Assembly (NCBI GenBank): GCA_047495785.1
Contig: JBLDXI010000074.1
Span: 930,001 to 994,000, forward strand
Source of the DNA: Lepidodermella squamata
Lineage: Eukaryota; Gastrotricha
Direction: 5' to 3'
Length of the DNA: 64,000 nt
The notes beneath the pieces were generated by a model. It did no database searches. It was given only the letters and a program-made list of their open reading frames with translations, and was not told where the DNA came from. The translations under genes and the position numbers were made by a program. Positions 21,632 through 32,350 of this stretch are shown in pieces. The first letter of the stretch is position 1. The number at the start of each line of letters is the position of its first letter.

Positions 21632-22660
21632 ATGGTTGATTGGCTCGAAAATTTGGTAGCTAATATCGGGATCTCGCTTTTTGAGACTGATCGGCATGAA
21701 ACTGAAGAACCTGAATCTGAGCAATTCGGGCGAATAACCTGGAGAACTCTTTTTGGCATGCTCATCCTCTTCATCGCCATTCTTTTTTTGCTATGGTGCT
21801 TGCCATTCACGCTTGCACTAAGCCGAGTGCAGGCCTTAGCTCTTACTGCATCGGTCTGTGGGATCAGCTGCAATAACAGTCCTTCCACAGACGATGGAGA
21901 CGCCGAAGCAGATGATGAACCAGAGGAAAATCCGGCGGAGGAGGAATTGGAAAATCGCGACAATAAGAACTACATCTCGGTTGAAGATCCTGGCCACCCG
22001 GCTCTCGATAGCCTTCCTGTCGCAGGTCGGGTAACGACACAGCTTGGGAAAGCGGGTGTGGAAATAGCTGAGATCGTGACCGATGTTTCAAAAGCAGTCC
22101 TCAAAGCAGCCGATAAAGTTCAGGACGTTGTATCGCCGCTAGCGCCAGCCGCAAGGTCCACTCTGCAAGTTGCCGGTGTCGTGCTGTCGGCTGTGACGAT
22201 CCCTTTGGATGTTTGGATTTTGATTCAAGAGGCGTCGAAATTACACAAAGATGAACCATCCAAGTTTGTGAGGAAGCTAATTGATGCTAAAGTTCTGATT
22301 ATGGTATACCTCGCACGAGGGTTCGACAAAGCGGGAAATACTATAGATGACGCCACCCGGCAATCCTGGACCAATAGTGTTCGCGAAATGGAAGCTGCTA
22401 TCGTTGAACTGACTGAGTTGACGAGGGATGCCAGGATATGCCGAATCACTGGCGCTGTCGGTGGGATAGTGGGTTCAGGTCTTGCAATCGCAGGATTTAT
22501 TCTGGCTCCATTCACGTTCGGTGGTTCGCTTGGGTTGACAATTGCTGGTGGTGTTATCGGAGGATCAGCTGGTGCAACTGGAGGCGTGGCTTCACTTGTC
22601 GAGTTTATCAAGTCTCGCAAAGCCTCTAAGAAATATTCAGCAATAACTGATAACTTATAA
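21632..22660 (+). CDS. Apolipoprotein-L-like membrane protein
   Basis: A single open frame encodes 342 aa. Residues about 48-75 form a hydrophobic membrane segment (GMLILFIAILFLLWCLPF). An acidic region follows (about 88-112). The C-terminal half has the features of the apolipoprotein L family: a long amphipathic region, then a glycine-rich hydrophobic hairpin of about 50 residues (GAVGGIVGSGLAIAGFILAP, a short FTFGG turn, then a second Gly/Ala-rich segment) and a basic tail. Family members insert into membranes and some act in immunity or lipid handling; the role here is inference. AATAAA at 22727-22732 sits inside a small GCCCC/GGGGC hairpin. Confidence 0.68.
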   Translation: MVDWLENLVANIGISLFETDRHETEEPESEQFGRITWRTLFGMLILFIAILFLLWCLPFTLALSRVQALALTASVCGISCNNSPSTDDGDAEADDEPEENPAEEELENRDNKNYISVEDPGHPALDSLPVAGRVTTQLGKAGVEIAEIVTDVSKAVLKAADKVQDVVSPLAPAARSTLQVAGVVLSAVTIPLDVWILIQEASKLHKDEPSKFVRKLIDAKVLIMVYLARGFDKAGNTIDDATRQSWTNSVREMEAAIVELTELTRDARICRITGAVGGIVGSGLAIAGFILAPFTFGGSLGLTIAGGVIGGSAGATGGVASLVEFIKSRKASKKYSAITDNL

Positions 22661-24052
22661 CTTATAAATGTTTTCGATCACAGGATTCGTTTGACGAACT
22701 ATATTTTCTTAATTTATTCAAGCCCCAATAAAGCCTAAATGGGGCATTCGAGCTATAAATTTACACCGCGGAATAAGTACTGAACTTTCATTTTCTCATG
22801 TCAAACCTTGCCGAACTGCCAAACGTTAGAATTTATTTCAAACCTTGAAACAAGAAAAACCTGATAGTCCAATGCCGAAAACTAATGATCACTAACCATC
22901 ACCGATGACCATCACGTAAGAATTGTTGCGATATTCAGCGTCAAACGGTAGCATTTTAGTTTAGGAATGTAGGAATGTTCCACCGGCATGACTATGAAAT
23001 ACCAGTAACACATTTCTCGGGAAATAAATTTAGTTGCCGGTCAGGCGTATGAATGCACTGTGGTTGTCAAATTGATATATGCTGGCAAAACCACTTTCTA
23101 TGATGCTATGATGCTAACCCTCGCGTGATATGATGCGTGTTGTATAAAAAATCATTTTTAAACTATCGGGCTAATATCAATACTCGTTGAAGGATCTTTC
23201 CAGGCAGAACTGAACCTGCTTGAACAAGACTGGAATTCATTACCAAACAGTACTTTACCGAGTTGTGCACTGGGAGAAGATTGAAAAAACCAGCAGAACT
23301 TTGCCTGGCACCACATTCGGTTAATCCAAATTTTGAGCAAGATAAGCGCCGCTGATTCAATGGTATGACCTAATTAATAATGGTTATATCCGAAAATAGC
23401 TGAAAAATGAGCGCAATTTTTTGTTCGTTGAATCTTTTCTTGTTTTATTATCTACATAATTCCGGCAGTTAGATTGCGCCTTAGAGCCCTTTTTGGCATG
23501 TTGCCCTTTGAATGAATGCAACGGTCATTTGAACTCAAAATTGCATGAATGAAATGGCGTGAATTGCGAGTTGGAAGGAACATCCACGGCGAGCTTATTG
23601 ACAGCATTATCGGTAAGACCTGGAAACAACAACGCTGCACTGGGTCGCCTGGCAGCAATGTGACAGCTTGATGCGAAAAAACGAACCGGTCAAACTACGC
23701 ACCGACGCACGCTCCATTTCCTTTCACACGTAAACGATTAAATATTAATAGCCGCAAAATGCAGCCAACAGGGCATTGCATTTTTTATTCTTCAGCGATT
23801 AACAGCGTAGTGCTGGAGATCAATGTATGCAATTACCACGAATGTTATTGCATTCAATCAGTGGTAATTTCTGAATTTGCTTCCCATTTTCTTATCAATA
23901 GCAAGCCACTTTGAAGATGAATGGAAAAGAATGGAGTTTTTCAATACACTGGTTCAAGATCAGCGAGCCTAAACTTTAACCTCAATCTTACGAAGCCTTT
24001 TCTACTCCGTTAGGAATTAAATGTCAGACTTTTTTAAAATTGAACTTTCGAG
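22661..24052. other. Intergenic region, nothing recognised
   Basis: After the polyadenylation signal at 22727 I see no supported gene, transposon end or clear repeat over about 1.3 kb. Short open frames near 23160-23660 have no start context or motif. Confidence 0.5.
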
Positions 24053-24868
24053 ATGATTTTGGCGCTTTACGAGCGCAATGCAACACTGTACGCGGCGTGG
24101 AAGCGTCGCGGAGCTGACAAGTGCCTGCGCTGGATCGCGAGCTCAAATGGAGCTATTCCAGATGGGGCCGTGCAGGTCGGATTCCTTGGCGGCAGAGGAG
24201 GTGAACCGATTTACGTAGGGCGCATTTCTCTGCCAAATAACGACACTGTACCAGGTATGTTAAATGAATTTTTGTTTTTTGCAGTAGTCTCGGGTTCAGT
24301 TTCATCCCATTACAACCGTTCTAATGATGAGATCCTCTTCTACCTGTCCCCCGTTCTTCTGTTCTTTTGGTCATTCTAACCAGGAAAGTCTGAGATTAAA
24401 CTAAAGAACCAGAAAATCGAAAACCCATACAATCACATCTGTACCTCTAATGTTAGTTAGAGATTTGAAAGTTTTCTCCACCCTATTTCAGGCACTGTCA
24501 TACCTAGTCGAGGCGCATGTTACGCAGCGTGGCATGGCCGCGAACTTGAGGCCTTCGACTATGAAGTTCTCATCAACTCAAACCCTGACAAATGTCACCT
24601 GCACTGGTCAAGTTTAGGCCCCGAGTGCGAATTGCCAGACGGCGCTGTCAAAGCCGGCATAGATTTCGAATCGGACTCCTTGTTGTTCGTAGTTCGCGGA
24701 CGCCCCCCTGGCGCCCAGGGTGGGACACACACAGGCCAGCTCAAAAGTGGGGAAGCTATCGCGAAAATGTCATTCGACGGCGCCGAACATCAGTTGGATA
24801 ACTTCAAAGTGCTATGTCGGAGATTTATACATGCCTACTCTAACAACTACCGGCCGTTTACTTGCTAA
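24053..24868 (+). CDS. DM9-repeat (DUF3421) protein, two repeats
   Basis: Exons 24053-24254 and 24492-24868 join in phase to give 192 aa. DM9 repeats are found in invertebrate and flatworm lectin-like proteins, several of which bind mannose and take part in pathogen responses. The signature is clear: AIPDGAVQVGFLGGRGGEPI, then YVGRISLPNNDTVPGTV, then CYAAWHGRELEAFDYEVLI, HLHWSS, and a second repeat ELPDGAVKAGIDFESDSLLF. There is no obvious signal peptide, as is common in this family. The start ATG has hydrophobic residues only for the first few positions, and an additional upstream exon cannot be excluded. AATAAA is at 24951-24956. A second, shorter DM9 gene lies at 62.6 kb. Confidence 0.82.
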
Positions 24869-25820
24869 TAATGAAATTTTATAAGTTTTCTGAAACATCT
24901 TGTGGGCTTTGTCGAGTTCTGCGATTATTCATGTATCTTAAAATGAACCTAATAAACCTCGCCTAATAAGCTGAGTTTCACAAGGTTTGAAAATAAAAGC
25001 TATTTTCGATATAGGTATCCCAACATGAAGCCTCGTGGACATAGGAATATTGGCCGCGCGCATGGCAATATTACGCCGATAGCAAATTTAGATCAAACCA
25101 TCCGCTGTTCAGGCAAACAAGCAAAAAACTTTAATCCACTGGCAGATTAGCGGTATATGCTCGGAAATTTATGTGAAATGAACGTCGATGCTATGTGCTG
25201 CTCGTAATAAAGACTACTGACGACATGAATAGAATTAAAAACCTCAAAGGAAGCAAGAGGCAAGAAAGTAAAGCTCAAGCTGCGAGGGGCTGGGGCTCCG
25301 ACCAACAGAAAAGTATTCCAACTTTTCACGTGAAGACATTAACCGGTAGCGAATGTAATCTCAACTTTGACAAGGCGTGTTTTTGTTCAAATGTGATGAA
25401 TGATCGTTGAAGCCCGAGCTTTAGCAAAACAATCGGTAGCCGTTAGCAGCTTATAGCGCCTTTATTCTAATTCCTTTAGCGTCCAGCATCCATCGGCTCT
25501 GATATATAGTTCGAAATAATACGGCAAATTCAAGAAGGGTCGAAATTAATAAACAACCTAAATGTCAGCCAGAGATAGCATATAGGTACATCACAAGAAA
25601 ATCTATCATGTGCTTTGTGTTCAGTGCTTTGTTGCGAGACACTTACGTGCTCCTCTTTAAACCTGGTTTTCGCCGGAGTTTGAGGGAGTTCTGCGGTTGA
25701 ATTTGGTAAAGAACGCACATTTTAACTGGTCATACATGCGGTTTCCATCGGTATAAATTTGATCAACTGAATGAAAGGTTACATTCGCCCTAGCTAATTT
25801 ATTTGCTAATCGAGAGTAAC
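24869..25820. other. Intergenic region after the DM9 gene
   Basis: It contains the DM9 polyadenylation signal. Short frames (for example 25195-25410) do not start with a good ATG or show a motif. No repeat is evident until the MITE at 25822. Confidence 0.45.
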
Positions 25821-25821
25821 T

Positions 25822-26028
25822 ATATCGTTAGCGACGCGCCAAAACAACCACTTTGATGACTCATTTGATCGTACTTTGACGAGCCGAACGTAAAGAAGGA
25901 GTACGTTCGGCTTTTTGAGCACTGATCGTACTCATCGTAATTTGAATTTACGTTCAAAAGTCGAACGTACTTTCCATAAAAAAGCTATAAATAGTAAAGT
26001 GGTTGTTTTGGCGCGTCGCTAACGATAT
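25822..26028. mobile_element. MITE, 207 bp, with 33-bp perfect terminal inverted repeats
   Basis: The termini at 25822-25854 and 25996-26028 are perfect reverse complements, starting ATATCGTTAGCGACGCGCC. Inside, AGCCGAACGTA at 25882-25892 pairs perfectly with TACGTTCGGCT at 25902-25912, so the element can form a nested hairpin. No coding capacity is present. The target duplication is unclear, so I cannot assign a superfamily. Confidence 0.85.
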
Positions 26029-26319
26029 TCATCATCGGCAAAGCCATTATCCTTTTGTTTTAACGATAGCGAATATTTCACCCTATTTACCTCTTTTACA
26101 TTCTTAAACTCAGCGAATGAAAAATAAGACATTAAAAATTTAGGCTACCTCCATATTGTTTACAAGCCAGCATTTTGTCTTTTTGTGCAAACGAATTTTT
26201 TATAAGATTTTAGCGTAGTACATATGAAAATTTGTACAAGAAGCCGATGCTGCTTCCTCCTTTGTTTTTTCATTCACGAAGTGCATAAGCTTCCCCGAAT
26301 CACATGAATGCATGCGAAC

Positions 26320-26403
26320 TAGAGTTTGAACAGTTGGCTGTAGGAGCAATACTAAGCAGCAAAACTTCATCATCATCTTTTTATTTATAATCTTCGATCT
26401 ACC
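26320..26403 (+). promoter_or_regulatory. Conserved upstream block of the cationic peptide genes (copy 1)
   Basis: TTTGAACAGTTGGC occurs about 80 bases before the ATG, followed by a leader with (T/C)(T/C)AAGCAGCAAAAC. The same motif is at a similar distance upstream of the peptide genes at 28627 and 57538. Confidence 0.55.
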
Positions 26404-26721
26404 ATGAACAAGATCCTCCTTCTCACTCTTGTGGTGGTGAGTTTTACATCAGCATGATATCGTTTGGATTGATACCGTTTCATTTTACAGGCTTTCGCTG
26501 CTGTGTTGGCTGTATCGGCAGAGGAGAAAAAGTCCCGCAAGCCTAGCGGTTCAGCGGTCAAGGCCCATGCTGCTAACAAGAGCGGCCAAAAGGTCGGAAA
26601 GATTAGCGAGAAGATGGCCAAGAAGTTGGGCGAATTGCTCAAAAGGAAGCCCTTTGTCAGCAAGCCAGCTTTGCGCGAGGTTGACTCCGAAGAAGCGTCA
26701 GCTAGACGATGTAATTACTAG
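26404..26721 (+). CDS. Small secreted cationic peptide, family copy 1 (two exons)
   Basis: Exons 26404-26436 and 26491-26721 give 87 aa. The signal peptide (MNKILLLTLVV, then AFAAVLAVSA) is split by the intron after codon 11, exactly as in the paralogs at 28627 and 57538. The predicted mature part is strongly basic (KKSRKPSGSAVKAHAANKSG, then a Lys-rich amphipathic-looking segment) and ends with the family tail ALREVDSEE and SARR. This layout fits a secreted antimicrobial-type or other cationic peptide with an acidic tail, but no described family was recognised. AATAAA is at 26897-26902. Confidence 0.75.
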
Positions 26722-27431
26722 CTGAGCGATAGGGCTGTGAAACACTTGCTGTGTAGAGCCGATCGGCTGTGAGGAGTGATCGATTCAAATGATGAGCCTT
26801 TCCGCCATGGTGGGTATTTTACTGTTTGCTTTTTTGTGTGAACGTAGTGCTACAGTGCTTTCTTGAAATACATCAGCTATCAGGTGCAATCATATGAATA
26901 AATTATAACGGTAGCATTTATTTGAAGGATTCTTGTTACTGTATTTTACACTGAAACACGAATCAAAGTCACTGAATCCTCGGGAAATCCTCCAGCTTAT
27001 CAGTCGCATTATAATGCCGATAGTCAGAATGTCTCAGCTTCAGAATTAAGCTACCGTGGCCAACTTGTGGCCAAATTAGCTACTGTTGACTAGACCTGAT
27101 CCAGAATCCAGACGCGGCTGAATTTGTGGAAGGTTAACACTTGGCATTTCTAACGTCATAGCTGCGCAGGAATTACGCCTTCGCCGCGGTTTGGAACTGG
27201 CCATCGCGCAGTCGCATCAAAGCGTACCCATGCGTACCAAAGCATATACATCGCCGATCGATAGCCGATTCATGGCGGAATTTATTCTTCTTAATATCGA
27301 ATAGCAGGATAGGCAGGTCCAAGCCAGGAAAGGAAAGGAAAAGAAAGTTTCTAGCTTTTCATTTTACCCTGATCCTTGATGCTCTCTCTTCTCTCTCTTA
27401 AATTCTTCCCCTGGCAATTGGAAAAAATTAA

Positions 27432-28342
27432 GCACATTTCCCCATCCGCCGGTGTTTCCTCCGCGCGCGCGCTCCTATTGGCTGGGCCTTGTTGCGCAAC
27501 AACTGAGATAATTACAGCCTTCGTGCGCGCGCGCGCACGGATAAGAGCAAAGACGGCTGCGCCCTGCGCTGAGTCAGCGAAATGCTTTCAAGAAAATAAA
27601 AAAGCTTAAATTAAGGCAGATTTTGTTGTCGAAAAACTTGACAAAATATGGATTATCATGTATTTTGTTCGTATTTACCGATCTATTGAATAGAAAATAG
27701 AAAATAATGCGCGCGCAAATTAGAAAATTCAAATTTTAACTAACAAATTGCGAAAGCGCGCACGAACTATTTTCGGTGATTTTCATCAAAATATAGCTTG
27801 AGACTCCAACCATTTGATTATTTTCGCGCTACATCGAATTGATTAAAAAATGTTTCTTGCCCTTGAAAGTTTATGCCTTTGAAAAGTTACCGCTCATTAA
27901 AGCCGCTTATAATATAAAGTGGATGTAAAAATTCCTTAGAATGATCAAAACTCAAGCGCTTCTAAAAATGTAGAAAAATTGCGAATTCACGAAAGCGACA
28001 TAATATCATGATGAACCATAGTGGCGCGATTTTATTTTGCTTGGAAATATTTTTGAGCGCCCTGTCCATTTTAAGGCATCATTATTTCTCGCATATCTTC
28101 TTGATTTGCAATTTTTTCAAACTTGATACTAATTGAAAAATGTACTCTCGATGCGCGCGCTTCACATGATATACTGGACTTGTTCAATTCGGGCTAGCTG
28201 ACTTGTGGTTTTCTTGTGATTTTGCAGCGCGCGCGTAGAAAGCTGCAATTATTTGTTGCGCAATAAATGCGCGCGCCGTGCAATTACGCGTACCAATAGG
28301 AGCGCGCGCGTGGAGGAAACACCGGCGGATGGGGAAATGTGC
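27432..28342. mobile_element. Non-autonomous DNA transposon, 911 bp, 9-bp target duplication
   Basis: The termini are inverted repeats of about 50 bp with a single mismatch, beginning GCACATTTCCCCATCCGCC and ending CTCCTATTGG. The direct repeat AAAAATTAA flanks both sides exactly (27423-27431 and 28343-28351). A 9-bp duplication is typical of Mutator-like elements. The interior is rich in GCGCGCGC runs and codes for nothing recognisable. It sits between two paralogous cationic peptide genes. Confidence 0.88.
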
Positions 28343-28519
28343 AAAAATTAAAGATAAAGCTACTGCAAAATTCTATTGTTTGCAAGCCAGCATCGCATTT
28401 TTTACTTCTTGTGTAAATACATTTTTTATGCGGAATTTTGACAAGCCGATGCCACTTAGCCTATGTCTTACTGCTTTATCATTCATCGGTTCCCCTGACT
28501 CATGTTAATTCTCGTGTAC

Positions 28520-28626
28520 TCGAGTTTGAACAGTTGGCGAAGTTTACCCTGGGAATGCCTATAACAGCGCAAGGCTGAGCAGCAATTTTTCATTATCATC
28601 TCTTCGTTTTAAATTTCCTATCTGCC
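28520..28626 (+). promoter_or_regulatory. Conserved upstream block of the cationic peptide genes (copy 2)
   Basis: TTTGAACAGTTGGCGAAG, TTTACC and GCCTATAACAGCG lie in the last 100 bases before the ATG, followed by CTGAGCAGCAATTTTT. Similarity to copies 1 and 3 extends further upstream with gaps (for example CAAGCCAGCAT near 28382 and GCCGATGC near 28443). Confidence 0.6.
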
Positions 28627-28950
28627 ATGGACAAGATCCTCCTTGTCACTCTTGTGGTGGTGAGTTTCACATCAGCATGATATCGTTTGGATTGATACCG
28701 TTACCTTTTACAGGCTTTCGCTGCTGTGTTGGTTGTATCGGCAGAGGAGAACAAGTCCCGAAAGCCTAGCGGTTCAGCGGTCAACACCCAAGGCTCGAAC
28801 AAGAACGGCCACAGGGGCAACCACGCCGCCAACAAAAACGGTCAAAAGAAGCGCCACAATAGCCAAGCCAAGGCTGCGCCGACGGTTAAGTTCGCTTTGC
28901 GCGAGGCTGCCTACGAAGAAGAGATAGCTCGTGATATTAGGTCGGGATAA
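28627..28950 (+). CDS. Small secreted cationic peptide, family copy 2 (two exons)
   Basis: Exons 28627-28659 and 28714-28950 give 89 aa. The start MDKILLVTLVV and the intron after codon 11 match copy 1, and the intron itself is nearly identical to that of copy 1, so the duplication is recent. The mature region is rich in Asn, Gly, His and Lys (NKNGHRGNHAANKNGQKKRH). The tail is KFALREAAYEEEIAR. Just after the stop, about 28960-28996, the tail-coding sequence occurs again (KREAAFEEEVAR and a stop), as if the C-terminal segment had been duplicated and then cut off by the new stop. Confidence 0.75.
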
Positions 28951-28996
28951 AAACCAAGCGCGAAGCTGCCTTCGAAGAGGAGGTAGCTAGATAAGC

Positions 28997-31852
28997 CCTG
29001 AATTGATATTCTCTCTTGCCGGAGGCTTTAAGTTCTTTTCATTCAGAGATGCTCCGTGCTCCGTGATGGATCCCAGTCGCCGATTCCCGAAAAAACATTG
29101 CACGACTATCCGAATTAACTCAAGGTTTCATAAAATCGGCACAGCTCGATCAAAAATACCGCAAAATCATTCCGATCAGACCTTCTCTGTGGGCGCTCAA
29201 AGTCAAATTTACCTGTTGATGGCGCCTTATTGACCTAATTCCCAGGTAAGAAAAATGTCCCGTAAAGCCTTTTCACCATCCAACCTCAAATCCTGGAATC
29301 CATTTTTCAACAACGAGAATTTTAAATAAAAGTCACGGACGGCATTTTCGTCATCAATTGTTTCCCCTCGAACCGCATCCTAACGATAATTTGAGGATGA
29401 CAGTTCAGCCCATAATACATTAAATATGACGACGTTTCAGCCGACGACAATACAGCGCCAGCTTAAACTGTCATTTAGCTGCTGACGTTCAGAATTGCTT
29501 AGGGTTTGCTTAGCGCATTCTCCACCTCCAATACAACCCTAACGATTACTGGTTCCATCTCAAATATACCCCAGCATATATTTCTAAGAAATAAGGTATT
29601 AGGGGTAGTTAAGGTTGAATTGTCGCAGGCTAAAATGTCGCTGTTTTTTTAAATATGGGCTCTTATGTCGCGGGCTGAATTGTCTTCCAGCTCAATTGAC
29701 TGGGCTGAAAGGTCGTGGGCCTAAATGTCATACGACCGATGTCACCGATGTTTCAGGTGGGGCAATCGGTCCTGGTCTTTCTGATGGCGTTATCCGTTTC
29801 CGCGTAGGATTCGGACCTATTGCGCCACAGGTAAAAATTGACAAAACCGTAAAAATTTCGGGCGCCTCGATTTCGCTTCCCTCGGGCACCTCATTTTCTC
29901 ACTCTGACATGCTCCGACGTTCACATTGTATTTTTAGAATTTTTTAAAATCATTTTGGAATCTAATGAATTAATGAACCGATCTCATTTTCATCTTTTCA
30001 TCATCGTTTTTGATTTTTTCAACCGAGTTTTCAAAATATTGTAGAGTGAGATTGCAAATTTATCTTCGAGACGATTCGGCCAGGTATGGACAATGCGCTT
30101 TTATCCGCGAATTTTCTCTCTTACCAATCGCTGCGGCATGGCGGCTATATTGGATTGTTGCACAGCTACGACGGGCAGTGACAATGATGCAAAAAAATAT
30201 TCCACACAAAATTTGAGGCGCACAATAAGTGTTCGTAAATAATTCATACGGTTTCGGTGCGTCAAAATGTAGGGTAAAACGTAACGATTTTCAATCAACC
30301 GCTTTTTTACTCGAGTCATGTTAGCGCGCACTGGCCTACTTACTGCTATATACTCGGTTGTGTGAGCTCATTAGTACAAGATCAAGGCGTTCGAGGTGAG
30401 GGAAAGCAGATTTCTCACACCTAAATACTACGCTATGAAACAATGAAGCAATCTTTAACGTATTATGAACGAAATGCCGAGAAAAATCATATATTCTAGA
30501 AATATTTAAAACTTTGGCTGTGGCTGGAAGCAGGTAATTTTTCTAACTTGATATAGATTAATTTTTTCACTTGGGTATGGGCCCAAACTATTTTGATTTT
30601 AAAATTTCAAAAAAAATAAAAAAATTTGCAACATTTCATTTTCAGTAAACAATGCGGGTATACGAAACGAATAATGCATGCGCAATCGACTTTCTGGCGG
30701 CATGAAAAAGTAATAAAAGTCACGCGCATATAGGCTATATAGCGTGAAATTTATAATGTCAAAATAACGTCAGCGTATAGGCTGAATCCAACCTATATAG
30801 CCGTGCAATTTATTGAAATGACCTATGCTAATATATGTAGCGTGTTAGAATAGAATCGACTGATTTTTTTTTCAAGCGGCAATCATGCGACCGATGAAAT
30901 TTATATAGGTAAATAAAAGTGGTCGCATATTTTGAAAATGTTTAGAATTCTTTGTAATATTTCCTAAATTTCACGTCGGCTTAATACACTATCAGCTATA
31001 TACTTGTGAGCATGCGAAAGTTTTACTCTTGTGCGATTTGTTGTGTGCTCTTCTGAAATATCCGTTGATGTCCTTCCGCGACAGAGTCACACCCACTCGC
31101 AGTCAAAATCACCCTAAATTATTTCTTTAACAAAGAAATCGGTGATTATCGATTATCGATTTTAAAACAAGCTAATTTTGTTATATTACTTCCAGTACAG
31201 CATGCGCTAATTGATATTTTTCCAGTTACTCAGCTCAATTTTAGGGAACACGCCAAGAGAAATATTAGCGCCAGGAATATAGTATCTTTATAGCTGCAAA
31301 ATCACGTGATTGCCGCGCTATTCGATTGAAATCATATTAGGCTAATTTCAAGGCTGCGCTTAATACTCGTTTTAGTATGCACAATTCTGATATTTATAGC
31401 TATTTACTCATGTGTGAGTATACTAAAATAGATCCTGATGCCCTATAGCCTTAGGCGAGCTTATGTTTTTCAGGTGTTGCGTACAGAGCCAGAAATGTCT
31501 TTCAACTGCATTGAATCATCGACTGAATCATCTCAGTCTTGTACATGACATGCAATCATCTGGGTGTCGAGTGTTTTTCCGGCGCTATTTCAACAACAAA
31601 ATGTTTCACGCGAACTCGCGCGTTTAGACTATGAAATGCAAAATAATAAAATTGGTTATTTTGTTGCTCTAATTTAAAGGTGAGAAACATAGTTTCAATT
31701 AGTAGGCGCGACAATTCTGTCGACTAATTTCTCAATCCTGACTAATTTCTTCACGCACCGCTGAGCATATTATATTTATTCGAGATTAAAGACTTGAACC
31801 AAATATTGATATAATATGGACAGAAAATTCTACAGTTTTTTCCTTAATAATC
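28997..31852. other. AT-rich region without supported genes; repeat-rich
   Basis: No gene is supported over 2.8 kb. Between about 29397 and 29745 a cluster of related words occurs in both orientations: GACAGTTCAGCCC and GACGTTTCAGCC on the left, and GGCTGAATTGTC, GGCTAAAATGTCGC and GGCTGAAAGGTCG on the right, which looks like subterminal repeats of a decayed element. Around 30730-30840 TATAGGCT/CTATATAG words recur. The rest shows nothing I can name. Confidence 0.45.
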
Positions 31853-31976
31853 CAGAGTTGTCCTCGGGTCTGAAATTTTGGACCCGATCCGAATCGGACT
31901 TCGGAATCCCAAACCGGGATCCCATACCCGATCTGATCAGTGGTCCCGGAACCGATCCGACCCGGGGACAACTCTG
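31853..31976. mobile_element. hAT-like MITE, 124 bp
   Basis: The ends are inverted: CAGAGTTGTCC(T/C)CGGGTC at the left and its complement at the right, and the interior adds further GGTCCGGATCGG-type inverted words. The flanking octamers are TAATAATC (31845-31852) and AAATAATC (31977-31984), matching at 7 of 8 positions. A CAG-starting inverted repeat with an 8-bp duplication is characteristic of hAT elements. No coding sequence. Confidence 0.75.
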
Positions 31977-32350
31977 AAATAATCATCAGATACCAATAGA
32001 GGATTGTATGAATCGCAGCACAGAAAGGACCATTTCTTGCAATGAGTGCGGCACGCGTCCACTTTAGGCTGCCTAATCCGCTAATAATTAATATTATTAA
32101 TTAATTTCAAAATTCAAACACCGATTCCACAGATTCCTCTGACTTTTCCACATTTTCGGATTTTTCAATTTTTCAAAAAATTAATTTATGCAGTTCGAGA
32201 ATTTTTGTCGACCGGTAAATGTTTTGTTTTGATTTTCCGATTTATTTCTGGGTTCCTTCTGGCTTATTTCTGGGATTGTTATTTGCTAAATTATCTCTGA
32301 ACAAAGCAAATGTTGCTAAGCAAAATAATCGGAAAATCAAAATAAATTAA

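Noticed and set aside
29615-29947. 110-codon frame around the GGCTGAATTGTC words
   Set aside because: It runs through repeat-like words, begins without a good ATG and shows no protein motif.
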